From Chrysoporthe austroafricana (Eukaryota > Ascomycota > Sordariomycetes > Diaporthales > Cryphonectriaceae), in contig JYIP02000005.1 in NCBI GenBank assembly GCA_001051155.2, forward strand, positions 1,488,001 through 1,552,000: DNA of 64,000 nucleotides. Reading direction: 5' to 3'. The notes under the pieces are model-generated. The model did no database searches. It worked only from the letters and a program-made list of their open reading frames with translations, and was not told the DNA's origin. Position 1 is the stretch's first letter. Every line of letters begins with the position of its first letter. Made by a program: the position numbers and the translations under genes. Shown piece after piece: positions 1 to 8,943 of the stretch.

Positions 1-804
1 CACCTACCACGATGCGCACACGTCGTTCACCCTGGACCTGACGCAGGCGACGCTCACGACAGACAGCAACCCGTTCACCTCTGAGGTGGCGGCCACGAGC
101 TCCTCGTCCAGCAGCGGGAGCGTCACGCAGGCTGCGAAGCCGAACCAGCAGGTCATCTGGGCGCACGGCCTCGGGATGGCAATCGTGTTTGGGATCTGCT
201 ACCCCCTGGGGTCGGCCGTCATGCCACTGATCGGCAAGTGGAAGATCCATGCTGGGTGGCAGACGGTCACCTGGCTGTCTATGTGGGCGTTCTTCGGCCT
301 CGGTGTGTTCGGTGCGCAGCAGCGGAGCCTGGTAAGTGATTCCTGTGCTGCGAGGCGGTCAGTAGGAGAGGACCCGTGCTGACTCCGTCGCAGCTCTTCA
401 ACAACAGCCACACCACGCTCGGCACGGTGGTCGTCTGCCTCCTCGGCATCCAGCCCGCGCTGGGCCAGCTGCACCACCGGCACTACTTGAAGCACCAAAG
501 CCGGGGCATCGTCAGCTACGTCCACCTGTACTGGGGACGCAGCCTGCTCATCATCGGTGCCGTCAACGCGGGCCTGGGCCTGGAGCTGACGCACGCGCCC
601 AGCAGCTGGATCATTGCGTACACGGTGGTCGCGGTCATCATGTACCTCACGTATGCCGGCGTCAAGGTCCTCGCCGTCGTACGGCGCAGGTGGGAGGCTG
701 CTGCTCTCAAGAATGCCGGCAAGATGTCGCCGAATACGGGCTATGTCGACCTCGGGGACGAGGTGCCAATGAACAACTGGTACGACCGTCGTGTCAAGAA
801 GTAG
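1..804 (+). CDS. Cytochrome b561-type membrane protein, 3' part (5' end outside window)
   Basis: The reading frame is open from base 2 and is cut by the window edge. The exons seen are ..331 and 394..804. The intron has a GTAAGT donor, a CAG acceptor and phase 0. The visible part is a cytochrome b561 domain with several hydrophobic helices. Histidines sit in typical b561 haem-ligand settings: WAHG, KIHAG, NNSHTTLG and YVHLYWGR. A Ser-rich linker precedes the first helix, which suggests that a DOMON-type extracellular domain lies upstream, as in fungal DOMON-b561 oxidoreductases; that part is not visible. The short cytosolic tail ends in NNWYDRRVKK. The expected role is transmembrane electron transfer through two b haems. 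The family call is firm, but the substrate is unknown. Confidence 0.85.
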
Positions 805-1527
805 GAGAGATGATTTGCGTTTTCAATTGAGTTTATTGAGTTCTTGCTGCCGTGGTGTGATTCAAGAGAGTGGCACACAGAGAGAGCGCACCCGCCGAGT
901 TCAGTGCCGGACTGGTCCGGTAGGAACCTGACACCGTTCGTAAATGGGACATGGTTATACATGACTGGAGACTGGGGACAGAATGTCGAAGCGAGCATTC
1001 ATTTTATTCAGACCTCACGATGAGGGTAGACCCAATCGTTTTAGACGAGCAAGAGGCCTTTCCGTTGACAGCTCTCGGTGCAGTGACAGCACCCACCTAA
1101 AGTCCAGTCCTAGAATCCTTTAATCATCAGCCCTGCAATGACATCTTAGCGGCGTCGTCTGACCTCTGGAGTGATCGATGCTGGAAGGGATCACAGATCA
1201 GACCATCAAGTGGGCATGACGAGGGAGAGATCGATGATGATGCGGGGGACGAGTGGAGCTCCAGCTGGGCCTGGGAGGCTGGTCTGGAGAAGGGTCACCA
1301 CGTGACCGTTGCAGGGGGGTTGGGAGGATTTCAGAGGAGAAGGCGAGAGCCCGCCTGCCCATGGGCCCGTGCGCTGCAGGCCTGGAAGCTCGGACGCAGT
1401 TTTGGTATGATGCGCCGACCTCACCCGCCCGGCCCGTTTTAGCTTTTTTACTCTCAAAAGACCTCACCCGCCCAACCCAAACGCCCTGCTCCGCCCCGCG
1501 TCAATTGAGCACCACACTCCAGCCAAG
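805..1527. other. Intergenic: b561 3' UTR and ATP14 promoter
   Basis: No coding sequence is supportable here. The ATP14-proximal part holds a perfect 14-bp direct repeat, GACCTCACCCGCCC, at 1417-1430 and 1460-1473. Pyrimidine-rich sequence continues up to the ATG. Confidence 0.5.
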
Positions 1528-2352
1528 ATGCTCTCCTCCGTGTCCCGAGCTTCTGTACGTTCCCCTCCGCCCTATCGAGGAGCCTGCACGTCCCGCGCGC
1601 CGCGGGGACTGGGAGGGCAGGATGGATTTTGGCTGACCGATCCGACCCGATGCAGAGCCGCCAGGCTGTCGTCGCAGTCTCCCGACTTGCTGGCCGTAAC
1701 GCCGTTCAGATGAGGACCTTCCTCAACCCCACCGTCTCGCGAAGAGGTATGTCGGCCGATCTCCCCGATGCACGATGTTTTCTACACGGGGTCCGGATGG
1801 GCAGACGGGCAGGACCCGCGGATGGAGTGGAGGGAGGGTGCGGTGCCGCGGGCCGGAGATCTGGAGATGGCATCACGTCACGCCGCGACCCGGCCTGCTG
1901 CCCCAGGCTCCCATCATCCGCCCTCGCCCAGCCATCCGAGGCCTTGCATCTGCTACACGTCGACATCATACCCGTCCCATCTTGCACACACACCTCCCTG
2001 CTTGCACTCTCTGCCGGCGAACACATCGTCCCGCACCCGAGACAAGGGACAGATACTAACGCTCTCCCTCTATCAAACAGCCGACTTCGTCCAGGAACTC
2101 TACCTGAAAGAGCTGAAGGCCTACAAGCCAACACCCGTCAAGGACTCGGACGCCAAGGGCCAGGTGCTCGACTTCTCCCAGCCCAAGCCCCCCAAGTCCC
2201 CCGAGGAGGCCGACCTCGCCTCCTCGCTCAAGGAGTACGAGAGCATGGCAGTTGAGGTCGAGGGCCAGGAGGCCGGCGCCGACAAGCCCGCCGCTGCCGT
2301 GGAGGACTGGCTCGTCGAGGAGGAGGAGGAGGAGCACGCCCACGGCCACTAG
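1528..2352 (+). CDS. ATP14: Mitochondrial F1Fo-ATP synthase subunit h (Atp14)
   Basis: Three exons, 1528..1554, 1656..1746 and 2081..2352, give 129 aa. The donors are GTACGT and GTATGT. The second intron has a canonical TACTAAC branch point. The N-terminus (MLSSVSRAS, then Arg/Ser/Ala-rich up to about residue 39) is a mitochondrial presequence. The mature part starts ADFVQELYLKELK, matching the DLYLRELK start of yeast subunit h. It ends with the conserved acidic EDWLVEEEEEE run followed by HAHGH. Subunit h is a small acidic stalk component of the yeast-type enzyme, needed for complex V assembly or function. The coding part is short and the two introns fall in and just after the presequence. 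The assignment rests on the paired LYLKELK and EDWLV motifs and the family-typical length. Confidence 0.9.
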
Positions 2353-2703
2353 GCCCGGGTGCTAGCCGTCGGGATGCAGAGGACGGGACACGCAGCCTTA
2401 GTACAGAGCACCTGGGACGGATCGACGGGACGGACAGCGTCTCGTGGCTACGAGGGGATTTTGTAGTCGCGGGGCTCTCCGTCGACGGAAGGGGGCGGGA
2501 GGGGGTCATGTCTCAGGGGAGACTGGTCTCAAAAAGGGGAGACTCGGAGGAGTAAACCGTGTACATTTTCATCATGCTTCTCTTTACGCAGCGAAAGACG
2601 GCAATCGTAACCTCGCCCAGTGTGGCACCCACTCACACCCATCACATCATCCACCTCCCCGCATTAGTGACTGTTAGAGGCGGTTGGGTTATGGCTTTGT
2701 GAC
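2353..2703. other. Intergenic: ATP14 3' UTR
   Basis: I see no gene or clear signal between the ATP14 stop and the repeat element that follows. Confidence 0.4.
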
Positions 2704-2798
2704 GGCTGTGTGCCTGTTATTCCAACTGGGATAAGGCTCTGTGTGCCTGTTATTCCAGCTGGGATAAGGCTCTGTGCCTGTTATTCCAGCTGGGTTAG
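2704..2798. repeat. Three tandem copies of a 31-33-bp unit
   Basis: The unit reads roughly GGCTCTGTGCCTGTTATTCC followed by AGCTGGGATAA. Copies start near 2704, 2735 and 2768 and differ by a few bases. Diverged single copies of the core TTCCAGCTG occur again at about 2821-2835 (AATCCAGCCGG) and 2942 (TTCCAGCTGCG). The array therefore seems to be one part of the larger element at 2704-3025. Confidence 0.75.
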
Positions 2799-3025
2799 AG
2801 TATTATTGTTGTTTTATCTACCTTGTTAATCCAGCCGGTTTAAAGAGGCCAGCCGTGGCTTATGCCGGTTAGCTCAAGGAGAGAGGGTGAAATAAGCCAT
2901 CGCTGACCCAGCTGGCCACAGGGCACCGTCGTGGCTTCTTGTTCCAGCTGCGTTAGGGATCGAACTTAGATCGACAGATCCTGAGGCCGAGCGGATGCCA
3001 TAGACCACGGCGGCTACCGAGCTGC
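2704..3025 (-). mobile_element. Candidate tRNA-derived SINE-like element
   Basis: Read on the minus strand, 3025 to 2944 looks like a degenerate tRNA. It has a D-arm/A-box segment GCCGTGGTCTATGGC, close to the tRNA-Leu type GCCGAGCGGTCTAAGGC. About 31 nt later comes a B box, GTTCGATCC. A CTCAGGA stretch sits where the anticodon loop should be (CAG if it is the anticodon). The T-stem and anticodon stem do not pair well, so this is not a working tRNA gene. Downstream lies a unique body (about 2800-2940) and then the 31-33-bp tandem repeats. A tRNA-like head, body and repeated tail is the architecture of a Pol III SINE. No target-site duplication was recognised. It could instead be a tRNA pseudogene next to an unrelated minisatellite. 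Confidence 0.4.
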
Positions 3026-3140
3026 CAGAGGGGGATGAAGGCCCCGCCACTGCCTGAACACCTTTTTTTTCCCTTTCAGCCCGTGCCCAGCCATGCTGTT
3101 TGGTCCTTTAGCTGTGCCTTATCAAATCGAGGACAAATCC

Positions 3141-4652
3141 TCACAACGTCTGTATCGCTGGTGGTTCTGGGTGCCTCCGGACCCCATCCCGCCCGCCAAC
3201 ACCTCTCATCTTCTCGTCCATGAAGTCGATCAGGCCGCACATGTCGGTGCAGTTGTACAGCTCGGCGCGCTCCTTCTTGCTGAGAAGGGCGCGCTTGTCC
3301 GGGCCATAACCTGGCCCGCACATCTCGCCCACTGCGGCCAGAGAGATCGTGTCAGCAGTGCAGGGGAGGAATACATTCGAGTCTGGGTTGGAGAGGGGGG
3401 TTGTCCGCGTACAGTGGTGCTGCACGAGCTTCAGCGGCAGGGGCGCCCTCACGACGTTGTTCATGAACAGCTCGACCGCCTCCCAGGGGCAGGCCTCGTA
3501 GCCGGCGAAGAGGGCCGGGTTGGCGAGGAGGGCGCGCGCCGACATGAGACCCCTGAGCTTGGGCAGGTACGGCCTGCCCTCGTCGCCGTCCCGGGGGGCT
3601 AGGTAGGGCGATGTGTACGGCAGTGAGCTCATCGAGAAGACGTCCCCAGACACGAGGATGGGGACCCTGTCCCCATACTTGTTCGTGAGCAGCTCTAGGG
3701 CCTCGAGGTTGATGGGTGTCGTCGAGGGGGTGTTCCTCGTCCTCGGGTGGATCGTGAGGAAATCGATGTGCCGGTCCTGCTCGTGGCCGAGGACGGTATC
3801 TATGAAGTCGACAGTTTTGCTGTCCTCCACTCAGCAAGACCGGGCGCCAGAGATACATATATGAGAAAAATTGGGAAATCGCCCAACTCACCGGAGATCC
3901 TTGTGCACCCGTATCTTCACACTCACGCTCCTCCCCTTGTGGCTGTCGATATCCCTCTCCTTGCCCACAGCCCAGCCCTCGTCCCGCAGCCTCTGCCGGG
4001 TCTCGAGGACCATATCCCTGACGAGCTCGCGCTTCTCCATCAGGGCGGCGCCGAGGGTCTCGGCGCACGCCCAGGACTGCGGGCAGCCGCAGTTCAGGTC
4101 GACGCCGCCCACGTAGGGGGCCACGAGGGATGACGCCCGGGCCAGCTCGAGGGGCACGTTGGCGCCGAACTGGACGATCGTGGGCGGTTGAGGGCCCTCT
4201 GTGGAGTATGTGAAGTCTGCCGTCGTGTCTCAGAGAGGAGTGTGCGCATTAGGAATCTTGTTGAGGGGGGGGGGACGCACCGCTGTCCCGGGCTACGGAG
4301 CTGCGGTTGAACTCCTTTGCTAATATCATGGGGGTCCAGTACAGGTCTGTCCCGTAGGAATGCACCGTCTGCCTGAAGGCTAGCTGGCATCAACGCGTCA
4401 GATCAGGTTGCCTGGCTTGAGTCTCTGGAGGATTATGCCCACTTTGCTGTACCTCACCATCGGCGCGCAGGCGTAGAGAAATTTGCCCTGGCTCCTGGCG
4501 AGGTCGAATAATTTGAGAGGGCTTGTGAGATGGCGACGTCAGCACGGATCTGTGACATGATATGAGACCCAAGGCACGAGAGAGGGGGACCCAACTTACT
4601 GCTGTGAAGGACTCGAGTCCGTCTGCGCGGACTCGTCTTGACAGCCGTCCAT
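3141..4652 (-). CDS. DUS4: tRNA-dihydrouridine synthase, Dus4 type
   Basis: Six exons (transcript order) 4652..4600, 4521..4443, 4383..4281, 4216..3892, 3819..3413 and 3331..3141 give 385 aa. The product reduces uridine to dihydrouridine in the tRNA D-loop; Dus4 acts at positions 20a/20b, using FMN and NADPH. The TIM-barrel landmarks run in order. FLYACAPMVRYSK (about 32-44) and YGTDLYWTPM come first. EGPQPPTIVQFGAN follows, then VDLNCGCPQ with the catalytic Cys at 123. SVKIRVHKDLR, FLTIHPRTR (HGRT-equivalent, with Pro for Gly) and the late SGD segment come last. Exon 2 ends at a weak donor (GTGGGC), but phase and homology (YSK/LAFRQTVH) support it. The C-terminal extension after DFMDEKMRG is family-variable. 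Confidence 0.9.
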
Positions 4653-5477
4653 GGTGAGTGGCTTGTAGCGATTGGTGTCCCACCTGAGAGCCTGGCTGAG
4701 AGACATATATTTCTACAGGCGTGAAAGACCTTAATTCTATGTCTCGCCTTCCTCTCTTGCCGCTCGACCCTAAATTCTCATGCGTTGGTGCTTCAGGGGC
4801 ATTCGCTCCGCGATATTCTAGCTTTTTTGGTCTTTGGAAGAGTCTCCTTGCTCTAGTCCGCGGCTTGCTCACGTCCCGCACATTAGACAACGTAGAGCCG
4901 GCGTGGGGCAAGCCCGCTCCGGCTGTAAAAGCTGTTGGATGCTAACAAATGTGTATTCTCGGGAAACTCATAGGTTAGTGAGTTGTTTATATAGATGTTT
5001 TGAAAGCGTTCGTGTCGTTGCTCAAACGGAACTGCATCTTGGGTTTTGGGTGTCTTGGCCCCGATGGGCGCGGCACCCGGTCCGTAGTCTCTCACCGTCC
5101 CGTCCGCTGTGCTGCACTTTTAAGAATCCTCCTTCTTTAACCAACAGAAATATCCTGACCCGGTCACGAAAAGGCACCATTCCTCAGCGCGATGAAATTG
5201 ATTATTAGAGTCACAGTGCATTATTATTTTTTTATTTGGAGAACCAACGCACGTAGGACAGGCAAGCGTTGCGCGAGCTTGGATTGGTGAACGGCTGGTT
5301 GATTCATTATGAGGAAATGCATTAAAGTACCATCGACCACTGAACGATTCACCGTAGAAATATCCTCTCCCTCCCTTGATACAACCAGTAACTGCCCCAT
5401 GAAACAAATCCTTTCTTCCTCAGTCTTCTTCAAAAGCACTCTGGGCGGCAAGCATGCGCCCCCGCTTTGCATCCCAC
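4653..5477. other. Intergenic: DUS4 promoter and 3' flank of the next gene
   Basis: Nothing recognisable. Short T/A-rich stretches occur near 5220-5235. No conserved reading frame. Confidence 0.4.
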
Positions 5478-6629
5478 TCAGTCAGTTCCCTGCGCCTCGA
5501 AGGCCTTGGTGCGCCGGCTCAGCGCAGCAAGGATCTTCTTGAGATCCTTGACGCCGATCAGCTGTCCCAGCCAGGACTGGACCCAGGGGCTGCTCATCTC
5601 GTCGCGGTAGTTGCTCGCCACGAAGTAGTGCTTGTCGTCCCAGCCCGGCATGAAGATGCCGCCCGTGCTGGCGTACTCGAAGAGCCAGAACGCCTTGACG
5701 GTCTCGTACTTCTTGATCTCCCGCTTCAGCTTGGCCTCGGCCCACTTGCCGACCCAGCGAGCGCAGGGGAGCTTGTCGTGTAGGAAGAGCTCCTTCTCGA
5801 TGTCGTCCTCTGGCGCAACGGGGTAGCACTGGCAGGGATAGAAGCGATCCCACTTCCCAGTCTCAGGGTTGCGGTCGGCGTCGGTGGTCCAGGTGTAGTC
5901 GAGAGCTTGGTTGAGGACAAGCCGGGGATAGCGCTCAAGGTGAAAGTCCTTGTTCCACATGTCCTCAGGCTCGAAGTGGGCATCATCTGGACGCATAGTG
6001 TTGTCGAACTGGGTAGGCTTGAAGGCAGGTTTGGTGATGATGCTAATGGACATCTCGGAGCTGGGACTCTTCGCCGACATGACTTTCATTCCTTGAGGGT
6101 CAGGGGTGGATGGGATCGGGTCGGGTTGCGAATCGTGGGACTGGACGTCGCTGTCCAGACCTTCCTTGACGGTGCCAGGGCGATGGACGCCCTCAGAAAC
6201 CGATCGCTCCATGGCGGTGAGCTCCTTGCTGTTTAGACGTGCCTTCTTGACAGTGCTAGGAGGAGAGAGGTCTGCCTCGGAGGCTGATCGCTTCAGGGTG
6301 ATGGTTGTGACGGGCTGTTTGTCAGCAGACGGGGTGTGAGCCTCGTCGTAGTAGCTGCCAACAACCTTTCCTCGTCCCCATTGTGACTTGTTGGGACCGC
6401 CAGCAGGAGCGGGGACAAACTTTCCCAGGGGCTTGCTGTCGGAAAGTTGCTTGTTGATCACGGAAGGGGGGTGACGCTCATTGTCGAGATCATGGTTCTC
6501 AACCCGCTGCCGGGTTCGCTGCTTCTCGGTTTCGTAGAAGGTGATGGACAAGCTAGAAGAAATCTCGATGTTGGCGATACTCTCCCTGAGGAGGGCAATT
6601 TCCTCCGACCTGGTGATGGAATTGGACAT
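5478..6629 (-). CDS. Orphan 383-aa protein, function unknown
   Basis: A single uninterrupted frame starts at ATG 6629 (MSNSITRSEEIALLRESI). I do not recognise the family. Residues 1-55 are polar and could form a short helix or coiled coil. Residues 55-210 are low-complexity, rich in Ser, Pro and Lys, with two similar basic/Ser-Glu patches (LKRSASEADLSPPSTVKKAR and the nearby MERSVSEGVHRPGTVKEG). The C-terminal 165 residues look folded and Trp/Tyr-rich (FHLERYPRLVLNQALDYTW, FYPCQCYPVAPEDD, FWLFEYASTGGIFMPGW) and end in a Lys-rich helix. No signal peptide or membrane segment. The KKAR patch could be a nuclear signal. The composition contrast and length support a real gene despite the lack of a named family. 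Confidence 0.75.
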   Translation of the reverse strand: MSNSITRSEEIALLRESIANIEISSSLSITFYETEKQRTRQRVENHDLDNERHPPSVINKQLSDSKPLGKFVPAPAGGPNKSQWGRGKVVGSYYDEAHTPSADKQPVTTITLKRSASEADLSPPSTVKKARLNSKELTAMERSVSEGVHRPGTVKEGLDSDVQSHDSQPDPIPSTPDPQGMKVMSAKSPSSEMSISIITKPAFKPTQFDNTMRPDDAHFEPEDMWNKDFHLERYPRLVLNQALDYTWTTDADRNPETGKWDRFYPCQCYPVAPEDDIEKELFLHDKLPCARWVGKWAEAKLKREIKKYETVKAFWLFEYASTGGIFMPGWDDKHYFVASNYRDEMSSPWVQSWLGQLIGVKDLKKILAALSRRTKAFEAQGTD

Positions 6630-7894
6630 CTTGTATGATGATTCTGTACTTGTGTTGTATGTGATTGAAGTGAGATCTCAGAAATCGAACATTGAAGAGG
6701 ATCGAAACGAAGATGAGAGTTGAGGAGGGACGAGAGATCCTATTTATCTAGGAAGACTGGCCTGTAGCAGGCGATTTCCGAATTAAATACAATAAAAGGC
6801 TAATGAGGGCAGCTTGGGTTGAAAATTGCTTGATTGGCTGATGATATCGCGGAACAATCGTAAAAAAAGCGTTGTCCAACAATAAGACAATAAGCATGTG
6901 CATTTTATAGATGCAATAATAGATAGGATGACGTAAAAAAGTATCCCATCCCTCTATTCTAGAACAATAGGAAATACTTCAGATGAAGCGGGAGCGAGAG
7001 AAATATTTCTAGGGAAAAAAGGGGGCTGGCAGCAGGAGCATTGTTCTAGCACGAGGAGGAAAACGTACTCATCTCAGATTCGGAACAATAGCTACTATGA
7101 GGGTCCTTCGAGGAAATTGCGGGGGCGGGGAAGGGGGGAGATGGATATTGATAACACCTCGAGGAAAAAAGGAGTCTCGAGCACAGGAAGTATACTGGCC
7201 TGAGGTAGCAAGGTCGGTATTGCCTTAAAGTAGAGATAATTGCGCGACAGTCTGGGGAGGAAGGCAATCATCGTGACCCACAGTCGAAAGCTAGAACAGT
7301 ATTTGCTTTTAAAGCTCCGCAGCAGAGGCATTGGTGTTGTTTCAGATGAGAAATGGCAAGGAGCCTGTCCCAGAGAAAAGTGATGGTCGAGTCAGAGTAA
7401 AGTGCTCGACGCTGAAGGGGGGAGGAGAATATAGCCTGAGGCTGGGAGTTTGATCCAACCCTCTCTGGATCACCCGTGACGAGACATTGGGAGAGTGGTT
7501 CAAGCTGCCTGTCAAGGTCACACACTTGTCCATTGCACTCAAGCTTTAGTAGGGATAGGGATGTGGAATCAGGACCGCCATTCTAACGGTAGTCCTTCTG
7601 TTTTCCGTAGTCATGACTTTTAGTCATGACTTTGTCATGATCATTGTGTTTTTTTTTTTGGGGGGGGGGTCATTTGGTTGTTGCCAGCTCATCTGTCATC
7701 GTGACGTCCTTTTCGTTCATGTCCCAGCTCCTTCAATGTCAATGACATCCTGAGAATGTCGTTTATATTAATTGTAGGTCCTCGATCTGAGTTCATTGAA
7801 GGAGCACGGCAACGCTTGCGCGGTGGAGGCCCAGTCTCGTGGTTGTTTGCTTCCGAGAATGGACATTTCGTAGAGAGGTCTACACACAGCCCTC
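6630..7894. other. Intergenic: AT-rich promoter of the 383-aa gene and 3' flank of the small orphan gene
   Basis: No gene supported. It contains a perfect tandem 13-bp repeat TAGTCATGACTTT (7608-7620 and 7621-7633) with a third partial copy. A T11/G10 homopolymer junction follows at about 7649-7669. Confidence 0.5.
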
Positions 7895-8322
7895 TCAGCC
7901 TGTCTGCCCATTCAGCGTTGCCGACTTTTCCTGGAAGTATTGCCGCAGTCGGTCTTCTATATCCGCCGCAAGCCCTGGGGGCCTTGTGACAAGTGGTTTG
8001 TCCAAGGGGTCACGGTGTTTGGCTGAGGACACCCAACAGCACGTCAGCACGAACCGCATGCTTCAGGGCGTATCATTTCCCGCTTACAAATGTTGTAGTG
8101 TTGGTGTTGGAGCCTACTCCTGACAAGATGCGCATCATCCCTCCACTTCTTGGTGTCCCAGCCGCTAGCCGTGGCTGCGGATCCCCCGTTGGCCTGGCCA
8201 TCGATGTTCATCACAGCTTCGGGAGGGAGGGCAGCGCTAGCAGCGGTCATGGAGTTGGCGCGTTGGCTTTTCGAGTCTGGAGTCTGGGCTGGACTGTCCA
8301 GCATGATCGCATCGGAGCTCAT
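7895..8322 (-). CDS. Small orphan protein, 120 aa, two exons
   Basis: Exons 8322..8088 and 8022..7895. The donor GTAAGC and the acceptor CCTCAG keep the frame (phase 1). The start is the first ATG after a likely 5'-UTR intron acceptor (ATCACAG at about 8367). The protein starts MSSDAIMLDSPAQTPDSK and has a disordered Ser/Ala-rich N-terminal half. A compact charged C-terminal half follows (GWDTKKWRDDAHLVRSRLQH, then after the splice DPLDKPLVTRPPG and IEDRLRQYFQEKSATLNG). No membrane segment or signal peptide. The C-terminal half reads as a real helical domain, but I cannot name its family. Neither exon alone looks like a full gene; the splice gives the sensible product. Confidence 0.6.
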
Positions 8323-8943
8323 GGTGACCTGCGAGCTTTGGTTTGGAGTTCCGCTACGTTGTCTGTGATACAAATCTTAGATTTTCTCTGTCCTGGGGCT
8401 TGTACACAAGATTAACCTGAAGCTCTTACCACCTGGATGTATTCACCATTCGTTTAATATGTCAAAGTTCCGATGTACTGCCGTTGGGACTTGACCTGAA
8501 GATGTGGGAGGCGGAAGGTGTTCTTCGAGGCGAAGGTATCAACAACGAAATGACGTCTGGTAGGACGACCCTTGGCTGAGATGGCAATTGACAGGGGGCT
8601 CCTTGTTAGTGCCCCGTCCCCGGCAGAGCCGCATTTACTTTGGGGGCGGGAAGGGGGAGTGGGCTCCTAAAAGTCGTGTCTACGTCTGTTTGGTATCATA
8701 TTGTAGTGAGAGTCCCTGGTAGTATAAATTGAAAGCTGATGCTCATATCACAGAAGGCATGTCAACATGCCAAATAAATTTTGATGATACTATGGCAATT
8801 CGCCATCGACTATATTTTTATTCCTTTTCTTGGTTCTTGAGAACCCGAAAGAAGCCTCGAGTTCGAGCACCAAACCACACGTCTTTCTGCTTGTGCTTCA
8901 AAAATAACTTGCAATCACCCACCTGACATACGTCAAGGGTCAC
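8323..8943. other. Intergenic between the small orphan gene and ARG1
   Basis: The part next to 8323 probably holds the orphan gene's 5' UTR with an intron and its promoter (a TATA-like AGTATAAATTG lies near 8720). The part next to 8943 is the ARG1 3' flank. Confidence 0.4.

Noticed and set aside
1629..2255. 208-codon frame across ATP14 introns
   Set aside because: It reads through two good introns; the spliced product matches subunit h.
6380..6420. PAM2-like KFVPAP stretch in the 383-aa orphan protein
   Set aside because: It lacks the required Leu-Asn and Ala positions, so only the F-x-P end matches.
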